DNA of 64,000 nucleotides from an uncultured Roseateles sp. (GTDB lineage: Bacteria > Pseudomonadota > Gammaproteobacteria > Burkholderiales > Burkholderiaceae). The position numbers and the translations under genes are program-made. Under the pieces are notes generated by a model. The model ran no database searches. It was not told the origin of the DNA and saw only the letters and a program-made list of their open reading frames with translations. This document shows positions 16,987 through 27,418 of this stretch, piece by piece; position 1 is the stretch's first letter, and the number at the start of each line of letters is the position of its first letter. The stretch spans positions 1-64,000 of the forward strand of contig CAMPJJ010000013.1 of assembly GCA_946886855.1 (NCBI GenBank), given 5' to 3'.

Positions 16987-17691
16987 ATGAAGAAGTCTTT
17001 CGCCGCGCTTGCCGCGCTCGCCGCCGCCCTCACCGTCGTCTCGACGACCGCTCACGCCGCCGTCCTGACGGCGCTGGAACAGCGCTGGATCGCGGGCATG
17101 ACCCCGGTGCTTCAACACGCCAGGACCGCGGGCATGCCGGTCGACATCGTCGTGCAGCCGCAGGAGGCTCCCGAGGCCGCGCCGCTGGCGTTGGGCTTCA
17201 AGGACGGCCGCTGCAAGTTCGTCCTCAGTCTGCGCGGCAACCCCGAGGGCGAGGCGGCGACGCAGCGCCTGCCCGCCGGCTTGGAAGACAGCGCGCTCGA
17301 ACTGATGGCGGCGCATGAACTCGGCCATTGCCGCCGCTACCTGGAAGGCGCCTGGTTCCACCTGCCGGCGGGTTTCTCGGCCACGCCGGTGCCAGACGGC
17401 CTGAGCCCGGACCTGCAACGCGCCTACCTGTCGATGAAGTCCGTGCGCCGCGAGGAAGGTTACGGCGACCTCGTCGCGCTGGGCTGGACCGCGCAGCGTC
17501 ACCCGGACCAGTACGCCGCGCTGCACGGCTGGCTGATGCAGGAACGCAGCCGCGACCTGCTGCCGGGCAGCCACCATGACACACTCGCGTGGCTCAAGCT
17601 GGCCCGTGACGCGAAGGCGCTGGGAAGCGCGGCGTCGATGTTTGAGGCGGCCAAGCCGCTGTGGGCCCAGGCGCTCGACAGCGACGAGTGA
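16987..17691 (+). CDS. Secreted HExxH metallopeptidase-like protein
   Basis: The 234-residue product starts MKKSFAALAALAAALTVVSTTAHAA, a clear Sec signal peptide. A zinc-binding motif MAAHELGHCRRYLEGAW (HExxH) lies near the middle, and a downstream EEGYGDLVALGW could supply the third ligand (Glu/Asp after a turn). The family was not recognised; it resembles gluzincin-type peptidases of unassigned families. ATG 16987 is preferred to the upstream in-frame start because it begins the signal peptide. The gene stands alone, convergent with the beta-propeller lipoprotein gene. Confidence 0.7.
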   Translation: MKKSFAALAALAAALTVVSTTAHAAVLTALEQRWIAGMTPVLQHARTAGMPVDIVVQPQEAPEAAPLALGFKDGRCKFVLSLRGNPEGEAATQRLPAGLEDSALELMAAHELGHCRRYLEGAWFHLPAGFSATPVPDGLSPDLQRAYLSMKSVRREEGYGDLVALGWTAQRHPDQYAALHGWLMQERSRDLLPGSHHDTLAWLKLARDAKALGSAASMFEAAKPLWAQALDSDE

Positions 17692-17719
17692 TCACGGCGA
17701 CCCTTCGAGCGCGTGATCG

Positions 17720-19444
17720 TCAGCGCAGGTCGAACGCCGTCAAAGCCGCAGGCGAATTCACCGTGCCGGCGTTCACCGCGAACACCATCAGCGTGCCGCG
17801 TTGCGTCATGCCCAGCCAGCCGCCCTGCGAATAGCGCCACACCGCCTGGTGCGTCGCCAGATCGATGGCGATGGTCCGCCGGTCGGTGGACACGAACAGG
17901 TGAGTGTCCGTCAACACCATCGCCTGCTGCCAGAACCCATCGCCCGCGTCCATTGGCCAGGACCACAGCAACGAGCCATCGGCGACGCTGCGTGCCTCGA
18001 TCGACTTGTTGCCCTGGTTGGCCGCGTACAGCACGCCGTTGGCGGTGACCGGCAGCCCACGGAACGGTTGACGCACGGTCCAACGCACCGAGCCGTCGAT
18101 CCGCGACAACGCCTGGATGCCCGAATTCACGCCCGCATCGGGCGCGACATAGCGCGGACGGTCCATGGCGAGCACCGTGTTCGCGTCGGCGATCACCGGG
18201 GTCTGGCTCTCGTAGAGCTTCAAGAGCAGCGTCTGGCCGCCATCCGCGGGCACGTCATAGAGCTGACCGCCGTCGCTGTCGCGGAAGGCACGGAAGTTGG
18301 CGCCGGAGTGCGAGTAAACGACGCCGTCGGCCAGCGTCGCGCCAAACAGTCCATGCGCGGGCAGCAGGCTCCCCGGCGACGGTTCGGCCGTCACTGTCCA
18401 GCGCGGCTGCAGATCGGTAAGGCTGAGGGCCGTGATCTGGCCCTTGTTCCGGTCGGGCAGGTACAGCGTGTCGCCCGCCGTCAGCCAGAACTTGGGCTCG
18501 TTCGTGTCCGTGAGCGGACGCGACCCGATGACCGTGCCGGCCGACCGGTTCGTCAGGTAGGCGGCGTAGAGGGACTGCGTCGGCGACTGCAGCGAGGACC
18601 AGACGGCGCGGTCGCCACTGGCCGTCACGCCCGTCAGCCGCTCGCCGGCGATCGTGACCGACCATTGCGGCTTGCCGTCCTGCTCGGACAAGGCCAGGGC
18701 GTTGGGACCGGCCGTCGAACCGAACGGGCGTGCCTGCGGCAGCAGGATCTGGCCGTCGATCAGCGCCGGCGTCGCGGGCGTGGACAGGTCGGTCCCGCCG
18801 AGCACCCAGGTCATCCAGCGGCGAGAGAACTTCGAGGCGTCCAGCGACACCGGCACGTAACCGCTGCGCGTCGGACCGGCGGGCGCCTCGGTCCAGGGGG
18901 CGGCGCCCGGAACGGCCGCCGGCAGCGGCGTCGTCGACGCGGTCACTGCGGTGACCTCCAGGCGGTAACTGAGCCGCGCACCGCGATAACGCTTACCCTC
19001 CGGCGCGGTCGCCTCGAGATCGACATGCATCGCCCCGACGTAGACACCGGCCGGGCGGTCGGGGTCCAGGCGCAGCACCAGCTGCCAGCGGCCATCCGGC
19101 AGCTGAGTCGACGTCGACAAGATACCCAGCGGGATCCCGGGCGCGCCGTCCACCGATCGCACGTAGACCAGCGGGGTGCGATCACGCCGCTCCAGATGCA
19201 CCGGCGTGGCGTAGACGGTGATCTGATCGCAGGCCGCCTCCGGCGCCGCCTTGCACTCGACGGTGTCCTTGTCCAGCGTGAAGGCCGGAATGTCCTCGAC
19301 CGTATTGCCACCGCTCGATCCGCTGCAGCCTGCGAGCAGCAGCGCCGCTGCGGCGGCGGCGAAGGCGGCTCTGGCGGCTGTCGGCTGATTCGAGAACGTG
19401 AGATTCCGTCCGACGGCGTATGGCCGTTCCGGCAGCTTGTTCAT
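17720..19444 (-). CDS. PQQ-like beta-propeller lipoprotein
   Basis: This 574-residue protein has a lipobox LLLAGCSGSSGG near residue 40. An Ig-like or adhesin-like segment is followed by repeated propeller blades of the PQQ/quinoprotein-like type (GPNALALSEQDGKPQWSVTI, GQITALSLTDLQPRWTVTAE, GIQALSRIDGSVRWTVRQP, SIEARSVADGSLLWSWPMD, RTIAIDLATHQAVWRYSQ). The W-containing blade repeats resemble BamB and other scaffold propellers; catalytic residues of PQQ dehydrogenases are not seen, so binding or assembly is more likely than oxidation. It is divergent from the alpha carbonic anhydrase gene. Confidence 0.8.
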   Translation of the reverse strand: MNKLPERPYAVGRNLTFSNQPTAARAAFAAAAAALLLAGCSGSSGGNTVEDIPAFTLDKDTVECKAAPEAACDQITVYATPVHLERRDRTPLVYVRSVDGAPGIPLGILSTSTQLPDGRWQLVLRLDPDRPAGVYVGAMHVDLEATAPEGKRYRGARLSYRLEVTAVTASTTPLPAAVPGAAPWTEAPAGPTRSGYVPVSLDASKFSRRWMTWVLGGTDLSTPATPALIDGQILLPQARPFGSTAGPNALALSEQDGKPQWSVTIAGERLTGVTASGDRAVWSSLQSPTQSLYAAYLTNRSAGTVIGSRPLTDTNEPKFWLTAGDTLYLPDRNKGQITALSLTDLQPRWTVTAEPSPGSLLPAHGLFGATLADGVVYSHSGANFRAFRDSDGGQLYDVPADGGQTLLLKLYESQTPVIADANTVLAMDRPRYVAPDAGVNSGIQALSRIDGSVRWTVRQPFRGLPVTANGVLYAANQGNKSIEARSVADGSLLWSWPMDAGDGFWQQAMVLTDTHLFVSTDRRTIAIDLATHQAVWRYSQGGWLGMTQRGTLMVFAVNAGTVNSPAALTAFDLR

Positions 19445-19754
19445 CTTCTCTCCCTGATTGGCTGAAAACCGATGGCGATGCCCGATGTTCTCGTCGAGGA
19501 TCAGGTCTTGTCGCCAGCGCGCGGGAATCTACCGTCCCCGTCCCGCGCGGGCAAGCCGTCCAAAGGGGGATCGGGAAAACGCCAAGGTCCGCACGCGTGG
19601 AACCGACCTTCCAAACAGTTCGATGACTTGAACAAGTGTTCATCGGTCAGCCGTCAGATTCCACGTTTCCATGACATCTTTATTTCAGGCCGATCACTGC
19701 GTGGGCGCAGCGCCTCACTGACGCCTTCCGTTCCAACCTCTTCGGAGCTTCCTC
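19445..19754. promoter_or_regulatory. Divergent intergenic region with palindrome TGAACAAGTGTTCA
   Basis: The 310-bp gap separates the propeller lipoprotein gene from the alpha carbonic anhydrase gene. At 19629-19642 lies the inverted repeat TGAACA-AG-TGTTCA, a compact two-fold site of the kind bound by TetR or GntR-type dimers; the binder is unknown. The sequence around it is noticeably more AT-rich than its surroundings. No gene is supported here. Confidence 0.4.
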
Positions 19755-20504
19755 ATGTCCCTGCCCACCCGTTTCCTTTTCGCCGTCCTGTCGGCCGGTC
19801 TCCTGTCCTGCACCCTGTCCGCGACCGCCGCGCCGCGCTGGGCCTACACCGGCGACAGAGGCGCCGCGCATTGGGGCGCGATCGACCCCTCGTTCGCCGA
19901 GTGCGCCGCCGGCCACCAGCAGAGCCCGATCGACATCGTCAAACCGGTGAAGGCCGCCCTGCCCCGCCTCGACTTCCACTACGGCAACGCCGCCCCGACG
20001 ATCTGGAACAACGGCCACACGGTGCAGGTGAACCTGCCCGCCGGCAACACGCTGGCGGTCGGCGGACAGACCTACGAACTGCTGCAGTTCCACTTCCACA
20101 CGCCCAGCGAGGAACACATCGAGGGCAAGTCGCAGCCGATGGTGGCGCACTTCGTCCACAAGAACGCGGCGGGGGAACTCGGCGTGGTGGCGGTGCTGAT
20201 CCGCGCGGGGCGCGCCAATCCGGCGTGGGAACCGGTGTTCCGGCACCTGCCGCGCGTGGGCGAGACGATCACCGTGGAGGACCTGTCGCTGGACCTGGCC
20301 GCGCTGCTGCCGAAGTCGCTGGGCTATTACGACTTCGCGGGATCGCTGACCACGCCGCCCTGCTCGGAGGGCGTGCACTGGATGGTCTTGAAGGAAGCGG
20401 TGACCCTGTCGTCCCGCCAGATCGCCGCGTTCCGCCAGCTGATCGGCAGGAACGCGCGGCCGGTGCAAGCGCTCAACGCGCGTCTGGTCCAGGAAAGCGA
20501 ATAA
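19755..20504 (+). CDS. Alpha-class carbonic anhydrase, periplasmic
   Basis: Alpha carbonic anhydrases hydrate CO2 to bicarbonate with a three-His zinc centre. A Sec signal (FLFAVLSAGLLSCTLSATAA) begins the 249-residue protein. Family motifs: HWGAIDPSFAECAAGHQQSPIDI, QFHFHTPSEEHIEGK (two zinc His), MVAHFVHKNAAGELGVVAVLI (third His), and SLTTPPCSEGVHWMVL. All key residues are present and the length is normal for bacterial enzymes. It complements the cytosolic beta-class enzyme encoded 5 kb away, a usual division between periplasm and cytoplasm. Confidence 0.96.
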   Translation: MSLPTRFLFAVLSAGLLSCTLSATAAPRWAYTGDRGAAHWGAIDPSFAECAAGHQQSPIDIVKPVKAALPRLDFHYGNAAPTIWNNGHTVQVNLPAGNTLAVGGQTYELLQFHFHTPSEEHIEGKSQPMVAHFVHKNAAGELGVVAVLIRAGRANPAWEPVFRHLPRVGETITVEDLSLDLAALLPKSLGYYDFAGSLTTPPCSEGVHWMVLKEAVTLSSRQIAAFRQLIGRNARPVQALNARLVQESE

Positions 20505-20542
20505 GCCTGCGCGCGGCGCCGCCATCGCGGCGCCGGCGCGCT

Positions 20543-20566
20543 GACCGGCTGGTGGGTCAGCCGGTC
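20543..20566. terminator. Hairpin between convergent carbonic anhydrase and acyl-CoA dehydrogenase genes
   Basis: GACCGGCT (20543-20550) pairs with AGCCGGTC (20559-20566); a second GC-rich imperfect hairpin lies just upstream. There is no T-tract, so termination is likely but not certain. Confidence 0.4.
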
Positions 20567-20577
20567 GGTCGGATGGC

Positions 20578-21708
20578 TCAGGCCAGCGCGCGGCCGATCA
20601 GGATCTTCTGCACCTCGGACGTGCCTTCGTAGATCTGCGTCACGCGAACGTCGCGGTAGATGCGCTCGACCGGGAAATCGCTGACATAGCCGTAGCCGCC
20701 GTGGACCTGGATCGCGGCGGAGCAGACACGCTCCGCCATCTCGCTGGCGAAGAGCTTGGCCATCGCCGCCTCCTTCAGGCAGGGCTGGCCGGCGTCCTTC
20801 AGCGCGGCGGCGTGCCAGATCAGCTGACGCGCGGCCTCGATCTGCGTGGCCATGTCGGCGAGCTTGTGCTGCATGGCCTGGTGCTCGAAGATCGGCACGC
20901 CGAAGGCGACGCGCTCCTTGCTGTAGCGCAGCGCCGCCTCGAAGGCCGCGCGGGCCATGCCCACGGCCTGCGAGGCGATGCCGATGCGGCCGCCTTCCAG
21001 CCCCGACAGCGCGATCTTGAGGCCCTGCCCTTCCTCGCCCAGCCGGTTGGCCACGGGCACGCGGCAGTTCTCGAACAGGATCTGCGCCGTGTCGCTGGCG
21101 TGCTGGCCCATCTTGTCCTCGATGCGCGCCACGACGTAGCCGGGCGTGTTCGTGGGAACGAGGAAGGCCGAGATGCCCTTCTTGCCCGCCGCCTTGTCGG
21201 TCACCGCCATGACGATGGCGACGTCGCCGTTCTTGCCGCTGGTGATGAACTGCTTGACGCCGTTGAGGACGTAAGCGTCGCCATCCAGCACGGCGGTCGT
21301 CTTCAGTCCCCCGGCCTCGGAGCCCACGTGCGGCTCGGTCAGGCAGAACGCGCCCAGCATGTCGCCGCGCGCCAGCGGCTTGAGGAAGCGCTGCTTCTGG
21401 TCCTCGTTGCCGAAGGCCATCAGGATGCTGCACACCGGGCAGTTGTTGACGCTCACGACGGTGGAGGTCGCGCCGTCGCCGGCGCCGATCTCTTCCAGGA
21501 TGATCGCCAGCGCCAGATAGTCCAGGCCCGCGCCGTCGTACTCGGTGGGCACGGCCACGCCGTAGCAGCCCAGCGCGGCCAGGCCCTTGAGCTCCTCGGC
21601 CGGGAACTGGTGGGACTTGTCCCACGCGGCCGCCTTCGGCGCGATCTGGTCCTGCACGTAGGCGCGGACGGCGTCCTGCACGGCGCGGTGGTCTTCGGAA
21701 AGGATCAT
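20578..21708 (-). CDS. Acyl-CoA dehydrogenase (short/branched-chain type)
   Basis: The FAD enzyme introduces a 2,3-double bond into acyl-CoA, passing electrons to ETF. The 376 residues match the family. Signatures: [33 protein letters not shown], the flavin-site [20 protein letters not shown], and the C-terminal [20 protein letters not shown], where the Glu of YEGTSE is the usual catalytic base. This separates it from the isovaleryl-CoA enzyme at 26179. The next genes (SDR, thiolase) lie close on the same strand, suggesting a small fatty- or branched-acid oxidation operon. Confidence 0.92.
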   Translation of the reverse strand: MILSEDHRAVQDAVRAYVQDQIAPKAAAWDKSHQFPAEELKGLAALGCYGVAVPTEYDGAGLDYLALAIILEEIGAGDGATSTVVSVNNCPVCSILMAFGNEDQKQRFLKPLARGDMLGAFCLTEPHVGSEAGGLKTTAVLDGDAYVLNGVKQFITSGKNGDVAIVMAVTDKAAGKKGISAFLVPTNTPGYVVARIEDKMGQHASDTAQILFENCRVPVANRLGEEGQGLKIALSGLEGGRIGIASQAVGMARAAFEAALRYSKERVAFGVPIFEHQAMQHKLADMATQIEAARQLIWHAAALKDAGQPCLKEAAMAKLFASEMAERVCSAAIQVHGGYGYVSDFPVERIYRDVRVTQIYEGTSEVQKILIGRALA

Positions 21709-21712
21709 GGGA

Positions 21713-22381
21713 TCACCAGGGCAGCGGGCTGCCGTCGTAGTTGAAGAAGCCGCCGTTGTCGCCCGGCTTCAGCCCGTCGAGCACCGCGCGCAGGCTGGAC
21801 GCGCTGGTGGCGACGTCGATGTCGGCCTCCTGGCCGCCCATGTCGGTCTTGACCCAGCCCGGATGCAGGCTGACGCAGATCGCGCGGCCGTCGAGCGTGA
21901 GCGAAAGGTCCTTCATCACCGAGTTCACCGCCGCCTTCGACGCGCGGTAGACCCAGCCCGCCGAGTTCGCGCGCAGCGTCAGCGAGCCCATCCGCGAGGA
22001 CAGGATGCCGATGCGCGCGTCCGGCGCGAGCGCGTCCAGCAGCTGCGGCAGCACGCGCATCGGGCCCAGCACGTTGGTGTGCATGACGGCGTCGAAGTCG
22101 GCCGCGCTCGGCGGCTGCAGGCCGATCGTCTTCGGACCGTAGAGGCCGGCCACGTACAGGACGCGGTTGAACTGGTAGCCGTCGAGCTGCCAGGCCAGGC
22201 CGGCGATGCTGACCACGTCGGACACCTCGAGCTTGATCGGCGTCGCGCCGAGCGCCTTCAGCTTCTCCAGGCTGGCGTCGTCCCGCGCGGTCGCGACGAC
22301 GGTGTCGCCGCGCTCGCGGTGCTGCTTCACGAGCTCGAGGCCGATGCCCCGCGACGCGCCGATGATGAGGACTTGCGTCAT
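21713..22381 (-). CDS. SDR-family short-chain oxidoreductase
   Basis: The 222-residue product has the nucleotide-binding GASRGIGLEL at its N-terminus, a conserved Asn region (MHTNVLGPMRVL), Ser at SSRMGS and the catalytic YRASKAAV (YxxxK). It fits the classical SDR class, resembling C-factor-like (CsgA-type) SDRs. The start at 22381 directly precedes the GASRGIG strand, and the longer upstream frame is an antisense read of the thiolase gene. It lies 4 bases from the acyl-CoA dehydrogenase gene and 11 bases from the thiolase gene, so one operon is likely. Confidence 0.88.
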   Translation of the reverse strand: MTQVLIIGASRGIGLELVKQHRERGDTVVATARDDASLEKLKALGATPIKLEVSDVVSIAGLAWQLDGYQFNRVLYVAGLYGPKTIGLQPPSAADFDAVMHTNVLGPMRVLPQLLDALAPDARIGILSSRMGSLTLRANSAGWVYRASKAAVNSVMKDLSLTLDGRAICVSLHPGWVKTDMGGQEADIDVATSASSLRAVLDGLKPGDNGGFFNYDGSPLPW

Positions 22382-22392
22382 CCGGCCCGTCC

Positions 22393-23571
22393 TCAGATCA
22401 GCTCGACGCCGACGGCGGTCGCTTCGCCGCCGCCGATGCACAGCGCCGCGACGCCGCGCTTCAGCCCGCGATGCTTCAGCGCCCCCAGCAGCGTGACCAG
22501 GATGCGGGCGCCCGATGCGCCGATCGGGTGACCCAGCGCCACGGCGCCGCCGTTGACGTTGACGATCTCGTGCGGCAGCTTGAACTCGGCCATCGCGGCC
22601 ATGGTCACCGCGGCGAAGGCCTCGTTGACTTCCCACAGGTCGACGCTCTTCGCGTCCCACTGGTTCTTGGCCAGCAGCTTCTGGATCGCGCCGACGGGGG
22701 CGGTCGTGAACCACTCCGGCGCGTTCGCGTGCACCGCGGTGCCGACGATGCGCGCGACCGGCTTCACACCCAGCTTGTTGGCGGTCGACTCCCGCATCAG
22801 CACCATCGCGGCGGCGCCGTCGGAGATCGACGACGAGGTCGCGGCCGTGATCGAGCCGTCCTTCTTGAACGCCGGCTTCAGCGTCGGGATCTTGTCGAGC
22901 TTGGCCTTGAAGGGCTGCTCGTCGCGCGAGATGACGGTGTCACCGCCCCTGCCGGCGATCGTCACCGGCGCGATCTCCCACGCGAAGCTGCCGTCCTCGT
23001 TCGCGCGCTTGGCACGCTCCGTCGACGCGATCGCGAACTGGTCCTGCGCCTCGCGCGTGAAAGCGTACTTGTCGACGCACTGCTCGGCGAAGACGCCCAT
23101 GGCCTTGCCGCGCTCGTACGCATCTTCCAGGCCGTCCAGCGCCATGTGGTCGTACATCTGCGCGGCACCGTACTTCACGCCCTTGCGCGCGAACATCAGG
23201 TGCGGCGCGTTGGTCATGGACTCCATGCCGCCGGCGATCAGGATGTCGGCGCTTTCGGCCTTCAGCGTGTCGTGCGCGAACATGGTGGCGCGCATGCCGG
23301 CGCCGCACATCTTGGACAGCGTCACCGCGCCCACGGACTGAGGCAGGCCCGCCTTCAGCACGGCCTGGCGCGCCGGGGCCTGGCCCTGGCCGGCCATCAG
23401 GCAGTTGCCGAGGAAGGCTTCCTCGATCGAATCGGTCGGGATGCCGGCGCGCTCGACGGCCGCCTGGATGGCGACGGCGCCCAGCTCCCACGCGGCCAGG
23501 CCGGCGAAGTCGCCCAGCAGGCCGCCGATCGGCGTGCGGGCGGCGGAAACGATGACGATGGCATCGGACAT
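22393..23571 (-). CDS. Acetyl-CoA C-acetyltransferase (thiolase)
   Basis: The enzyme catalyses acetoacetyl-CoA + CoA to two acetyl-CoA, or the reverse condensation. 392 residues is the normal biosynthetic thiolase length. The acylated cysteine is in SKMCGAGMRAT (about residue 89), the catalytic His in GGAVALGHPIGASGAR, and the second Cys in ALCIGGGEATAV. It is the first gene of a minus-strand group with the SDR and acyl-CoA dehydrogenase. The choice between atoB-like degradation and phaA-like PHB synthesis is not decided; catabolic neighbours favour degradation. Confidence 0.93.
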   Translation of the reverse strand: MSDAIVIVSAARTPIGGLLGDFAGLAAWELGAVAIQAAVERAGIPTDSIEEAFLGNCLMAGQGQAPARQAVLKAGLPQSVGAVTLSKMCGAGMRATMFAHDTLKAESADILIAGGMESMTNAPHLMFARKGVKYGAAQMYDHMALDGLEDAYERGKAMGVFAEQCVDKYAFTREAQDQFAIASTERAKRANEDGSFAWEIAPVTIAGRGGDTVISRDEQPFKAKLDKIPTLKPAFKKDGSITAATSSSISDGAAAMVLMRESTANKLGVKPVARIVGTAVHANAPEWFTTAPVGAIQKLLAKNQWDAKSVDLWEVNEAFAAVTMAAMAEFKLPHEIVNVNGGAVALGHPIGASGARILVTLLGALKHRGLKRGVAALCIGGGEATAVGVELI

Positions 23572-23600
23572 GGAGGTCTCCTTCTAGAAAGCCTGTGTGT

Positions 23601-25424
23601 TCAGTGGATGGGAAGCTCGCGGTCCTGCGACTCCGGCACCTTCAGGGCCGGTGCGACGTCGCGGACGTGGAAGCGCTTGTGCGGGTCGTACGGGAACACG
23701 TCCTCGACGTGACCCGCCAGGATGCGTTCCTTGTGGGTCTGCCAGAACGCGGCATCGAGCAGGTCGGCGTGGTGCGCCATGAAGACGTCGCGCACGCCGG
23801 GATGGCCGAGCAGGAACGGGCCGAAGGTCTCCGGGAACACGTCATGCCTGTTCACCGTGTACCAGACCTCGCCCGACATCTCGTCTTCCTCGTTGCGGGC
23901 CTCGGGCACCTTGCGGAAGTTGCAATCGGTCAGGTACTCGATCTCGTCGTAGTCGTAGAACACGACCTTGCCGTGGCGCGTCACGCCGAAGTTCTTCCAC
24001 AGCATGTCGCCGGGGAAGATGTTGGCCGCCACCAGGTCCTTGATCGCGTTGCCGTACTCCACCACCGCGTGCGCCAGCTGCGCCGGCGACGCTTCCTGCA
24101 GGTAGATGTTGAGCGGCACCATGCGGCGCTCGATGTAGAGGTGCTTGATGACGAGGTCGTCGCCGTTCTCCTCCAGCAGCGACGGGCAGAAGTGCCTCAG
24201 CTCGGCGACCAGTTCGTCCTCGAAGCGGTGGCGCGGGAAGGCGACGCGCGTGTACTCCAGCGTGTCGGCCATGCGCCCGACGCGGTCGTGCTGCTTCACC
24301 AGCAGGTACTTGGACTGGATCTGCTCGCGCGTCGTGTCCTTCTGCGGCGGGTAGAAGTCCTTGATGACCTTGAAGACGAAGGGGTAGGACGGCAGGTCGA
24401 AGACCAGCATCACCATGCCCTTGATGCCGGGCGCGATGCGGAACTTGTCGCTGCTGTGGCGCAGGTGGTTGAGGAAGTCCCGGTAGAAGAGGTTCTTGCC
24501 CTGCTTCTGCAGCCCCAGCGTCGCGTAGATCTCCGAGCGCGGCTTGCGCGGCATGAGCGAGCGCAGGAACTGCACGTAGGCGCTGGGGACTTCCATGTCG
24601 ACGAGGAAGTAGGCCCGCGCGAAGCTGAACAGCATCTGCAGCTCGTCCTCGCCGAACAGCGCCGCGTCGATGTAGAGCTGCCGCTGCGTACGGCCGTCGA
24701 TCGATTCCTTGTGCAGGATCGGCAGCGCGAACGGCGTCTCGGTGAAGCCGTTGATGATCTTGCCGACGATGTACGCGCCCTTGTTGCGGAAGAACAGCGA
24801 GGACAGCACCTGCACCTGGAAGTTGGTCCGCCAGCGGAAGGCGCCGAGTTCCTTGCCGACGGCCGCCAGCACCAGGTCGATGTCGCGGCCGAGGTCCTCG
24901 AACTCCAGCGCCAGCTGGAAGTTCCAGACGAAGCGCATGAAGGTGTCGCGCAGCGTGTCCTGCGAGGGGTAGTAGCAGCGGTAGGTCGGCTGCGCGGCGG
25001 GCTCTTCGTTCTCGATGAACTCGGTGGAGATCGCCGGCCGGACGAAGATGAACTCGTTGTGGAAGTAGCTGTGGTGGAGGATGCGCGTCGTGACCGAGTT
25101 GAAAAAGGTCTCGGCGAGCTCCGGCCGCAGGTGCTTGGTCAGCAGCCCGATGTAGTGAAGCTTGACCTGCTGCCAGACCTCGCTGGGCAGCGCGCTGGTG
25201 TGGAAGCGCTGCTCCAGCTCGAGCACGGCCTCGTCGACGCGCAGGTCGTAGAACTCGATGCGCTCGCGCTGCGCGCGCTGCTGGCCGTGCCAGTCGGCCT
25301 GCTCGAAGCGCTGCTTGGCGGTCGCGGACGCCGCGCGGAACAGGCGGTAATGCTTGTCGAAACCCGCGAGCATCGCCTGCGCGATCTCGAAGGCACGCGG
25401 GTCGTTGAGCTCGTGGGGGAACAT
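23601..25424 (-). CDS. aceK: Isocitrate dehydrogenase kinase/phosphatase
   Basis: AceK phosphorylates isocitrate dehydrogenase to divert isocitrate into the glyoxylate bypass and reverses this when needed. The 607-residue length is standard (E. coli 578). The N-terminal regulatory region ([19 protein letters not shown]) and the kinase ATP-binding segment ([27 protein letters not shown]) are typical, as are [19 protein letters not shown] with its metal-binding Asp and the late [17 protein letters not shown]. No aceA/aceB is in the window. It lies between the thiolase and beta carbonic anhydrase genes on the same strand. Confidence 0.97.
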   Translation of the reverse strand: MFPHELNDPRAFEIAQAMLAGFDKHYRLFRAASATAKQRFEQADWHGQQRAQRERIEFYDLRVDEAVLELEQRFHTSALPSEVWQQVKLHYIGLLTKHLRPELAETFFNSVTTRILHHSYFHNEFIFVRPAISTEFIENEEPAAQPTYRCYYPSQDTLRDTFMRFVWNFQLALEFEDLGRDIDLVLAAVGKELGAFRWRTNFQVQVLSSLFFRNKGAYIVGKIINGFTETPFALPILHKESIDGRTQRQLYIDAALFGEDELQMLFSFARAYFLVDMEVPSAYVQFLRSLMPRKPRSEIYATLGLQKQGKNLFYRDFLNHLRHSSDKFRIAPGIKGMVMLVFDLPSYPFVFKVIKDFYPPQKDTTREQIQSKYLLVKQHDRVGRMADTLEYTRVAFPRHRFEDELVAELRHFCPSLLEENGDDLVIKHLYIERRMVPLNIYLQEASPAQLAHAVVEYGNAIKDLVAANIFPGDMLWKNFGVTRHGKVVFYDYDEIEYLTDCNFRKVPEARNEEDEMSGEVWYTVNRHDVFPETFGPFLLGHPGVRDVFMAHHADLLDAAFWQTHKERILAGHVEDVFPYDPHKRFHVRDVAPALKVPESQDRELPIH

Positions 25425-25447
25425 CGCGCGCCGTCCGCGGGGTCGGC

Positions 25448-26122
25448 TCAGCGGCCCATGGCCGCCTCGTAGCGGCGGTGCAGGGCGTCGAGGGCGCTGC
25501 GGTAGGCGGGACCGACGTCATCGGCCTTGCCGACGGTGATGCTCAGGTCCTTCAGCAGGCCGTTGTGCAGGCCGTAGACCCAGCCGTGCACGGCGACCGA
25601 CTGGCCGCGCGCCCAGGCGTCCTGGACCACGGTCGTCTGGCAGGCGTTGCGGGCCTGCTCCAGCACGTTGAGCTCGCACAGCGCATTGGCACGCTGGTCG
25701 GGCGCCACCTGGTCCAGCCATTCCTGATGGTGGTTGCGCACGTCCTGGACGTGGCGCAGCCAGTTGTCCACCAGGCCGACGCGCAGGTCTTCCAGCGCGG
25801 CGCGCACGCCGCCGCAGTTGCTGTGGCCGACGATGATGATGTGCTGGACCTTCAGCTGGTCCACGGCGAACTGCATCACCGACAGGCAGTTCAGATCCGA
25901 ATGGACCACCACGTTCGCGACGTTGCGATGGACGAAGAGCTCGCCCGGCAGCAGGTCCACCAGCTCGTTGGCCGGCACGCGGCTGTCGGCGCAGCCGATC
26001 CACAGGTATTGCGGCGTCTGCTGCTTCAGCAAGCGCGAGAAGAAGCCGGGCGACTGTTCCTCAGTCGCGGTGGCCCAGCGCTTGTTGTTGTCCAGCAGGT
26101 CTTGGAGTTGGTTCGTGCTCAT
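25448..26122 (-). CDS. can: Beta-class carbonic anhydrase
   Basis: This cytosolic zinc enzyme interconverts CO2 and bicarbonate. Its 224 residues carry the beta-class signatures: [12 protein letters not shown] (Cys and the Asp-Arg dyad), HRNVANVV, and [12 protein letters not shown] (zinc His and Cys). The similarity is highest to E. coli Can. It follows aceK at 23 bases on the same strand but is transcribed first, so it may lead an operon with aceK. Confidence 0.95.
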   Translation of the reverse strand: MSTNQLQDLLDNNKRWATATEEQSPGFFSRLLKQQTPQYLWIGCADSRVPANELVDLLPGELFVHRNVANVVVHSDLNCLSVMQFAVDQLKVQHIIIVGHSNCGGVRAALEDLRVGLVDNWLRHVQDVRNHHQEWLDQVAPDQRANALCELNVLEQARNACQTTVVQDAWARGQSVAVHGWVYGLHNGLLKDLSITVGKADDVGPAYRSALDALHRRYEAAMGR

Positions 26123-26178
26123 GGACGTGGATTGTCGCGGTTAAGGCCCGACATGCGGCTGTCGCAACCGCGAAGGCC

Positions 26179-27357
26179 TCACATCGTTTCGGCGAAGAGC
26201 TCGCGGCCGATCAGCATCCGGCGGATTTCCGACGTGCCCGCGCCGATTTCGTAGAGCTTCGCGTCACGCCAGAGGCGGCCCAGCGGGTACTCGTTGATGT
26301 AGCCGTTGCCGCCGAAGATCTGGATGCCTTCGCCGGCCATCCAGGTGGCCTTCTCGGCGCACCAGAGGATGACGGACGCGCAGTCCTTGCGCACCTGGCG
26401 GACATGGGCGCCGTCGAGGGCGTCCAGGTTCTTGCCCACGGTATAGCAGAACGCGCGGGCGGCCTGCAGCACGGTGTACATGTCGGCGACCTTGCCCTGG
26501 ATCAGCTGGAACTCGCCGATCGACTGGCCGAACTGCTTGCGGTCGTGGATGTAGGGGACGACGTTGTCCATCACCGCCTGCATGATCCCGATCGGACCGG
26601 CGGCCAGCACGGCGCGCTCGTAGTCCAGGCCCGACATCAGCACCTTGGTGCCGCCGCCGACCTGGCCCAGCACGTTCTCGGCCGGCACCTCGACGTCCTG
26701 GAACACCAGCTCGCCGGTGTGACTGCCGCGCATGCCGAGCTTGTCCAGCTTCTGCGCGATCGAGAAGCCCTTCATGCCCTTCTCGATCAGGAAGGCGGTC
26801 ATGCCGCGGGCGCCGAGCTCCGGCTCGGTCTTGGCGTAGACGACCAGCGTGTCCGCGTCGGGACCGTTGGTGATCCACATCTTGTTGCCGTTGAGGACGT
26901 AGTAACCGCCCTTGTCCTCGGCGCGCAGCTTCATCGACACGACGTCGGAGCCGGCGCCGGGTTCGCTCATCGCCAGCGCGCCGACGTGTTCGCCGGAGAT
27001 CAGCTTGGGCAGGTACTTCTGCTTCTGGGCGTCGGTGCCGTTGCGTTTGATCTGGTTGACGCACAGGTTGGAGTGGGCGCCGTAGCTCAGGCCGACCGAG
27101 GCGCTGGCGCGGCTGATCTCCTCCATCGCCACCATGTGGGCCAGGTAGCCCATCGCGGCGCCGCCGTATTCCTCGGGCACGGTGATGCCCAGGACGCCGA
27201 CGTCGCCCATCTTGCGCCACAGGTCCATCGGGAACTGGTCGCTGCGATCGATCTCCGCGGCGCGGGGGGCGATCTCGGCTTGGGCGAACTCGCGCACCGC
27301 GTCGCGCAGGGCGTCGATGTCTTCGCCGAGATGGAAGTTCAGACCGGGCAGGCTCAT
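26179..27357 (-). CDS. liuA: Isovaleryl-CoA dehydrogenase
   Basis: The FAD enzyme converts isovaleryl-CoA to 3-methylcrotonyl-CoA in leucine catabolism. The 392 residues read [15 protein letters not shown] ([15 protein letters not shown]), [16 protein letters not shown] and [21 protein letters not shown]. The C-terminal motif is [19 protein letters not shown], in which the usual catalytic Glu position is Gly, while a Glu occurs in [12 protein letters not shown]; this is the distinctive placement in isovaleryl-CoA dehydrogenases. Other liu genes (MccB, AtuC-type) are not adjacent, but a LiuR-like palindrome lies just upstream. Confidence 0.9.
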   Translation of the reverse strand: MSLPGLNFHLGEDIDALRDAVREFAQAEIAPRAAEIDRSDQFPMDLWRKMGDVGVLGITVPEEYGGAAMGYLAHMVAMEEISRASASVGLSYGAHSNLCVNQIKRNGTDAQKQKYLPKLISGEHVGALAMSEPGAGSDVVSMKLRAEDKGGYYVLNGNKMWITNGPDADTLVVYAKTEPELGARGMTAFLIEKGMKGFSIAQKLDKLGMRGSHTGELVFQDVEVPAENVLGQVGGGTKVLMSGLDYERAVLAAGPIGIMQAVMDNVVPYIHDRKQFGQSIGEFQLIQGKVADMYTVLQAARAFCYTVGKNLDALDGAHVRQVRKDCASVILWCAEKATWMAGEGIQIFGGNGYINEYPLGRLWRDAKLYEIGAGTSEIRRMLIGRELFAETM

Positions 27358-27418
27358 GGGTTTGTCTCCTCGACCGCCTCCGCGGACGCTTCTCCGGGCG
27401 GCCGCTGGGCTGTTCGTC

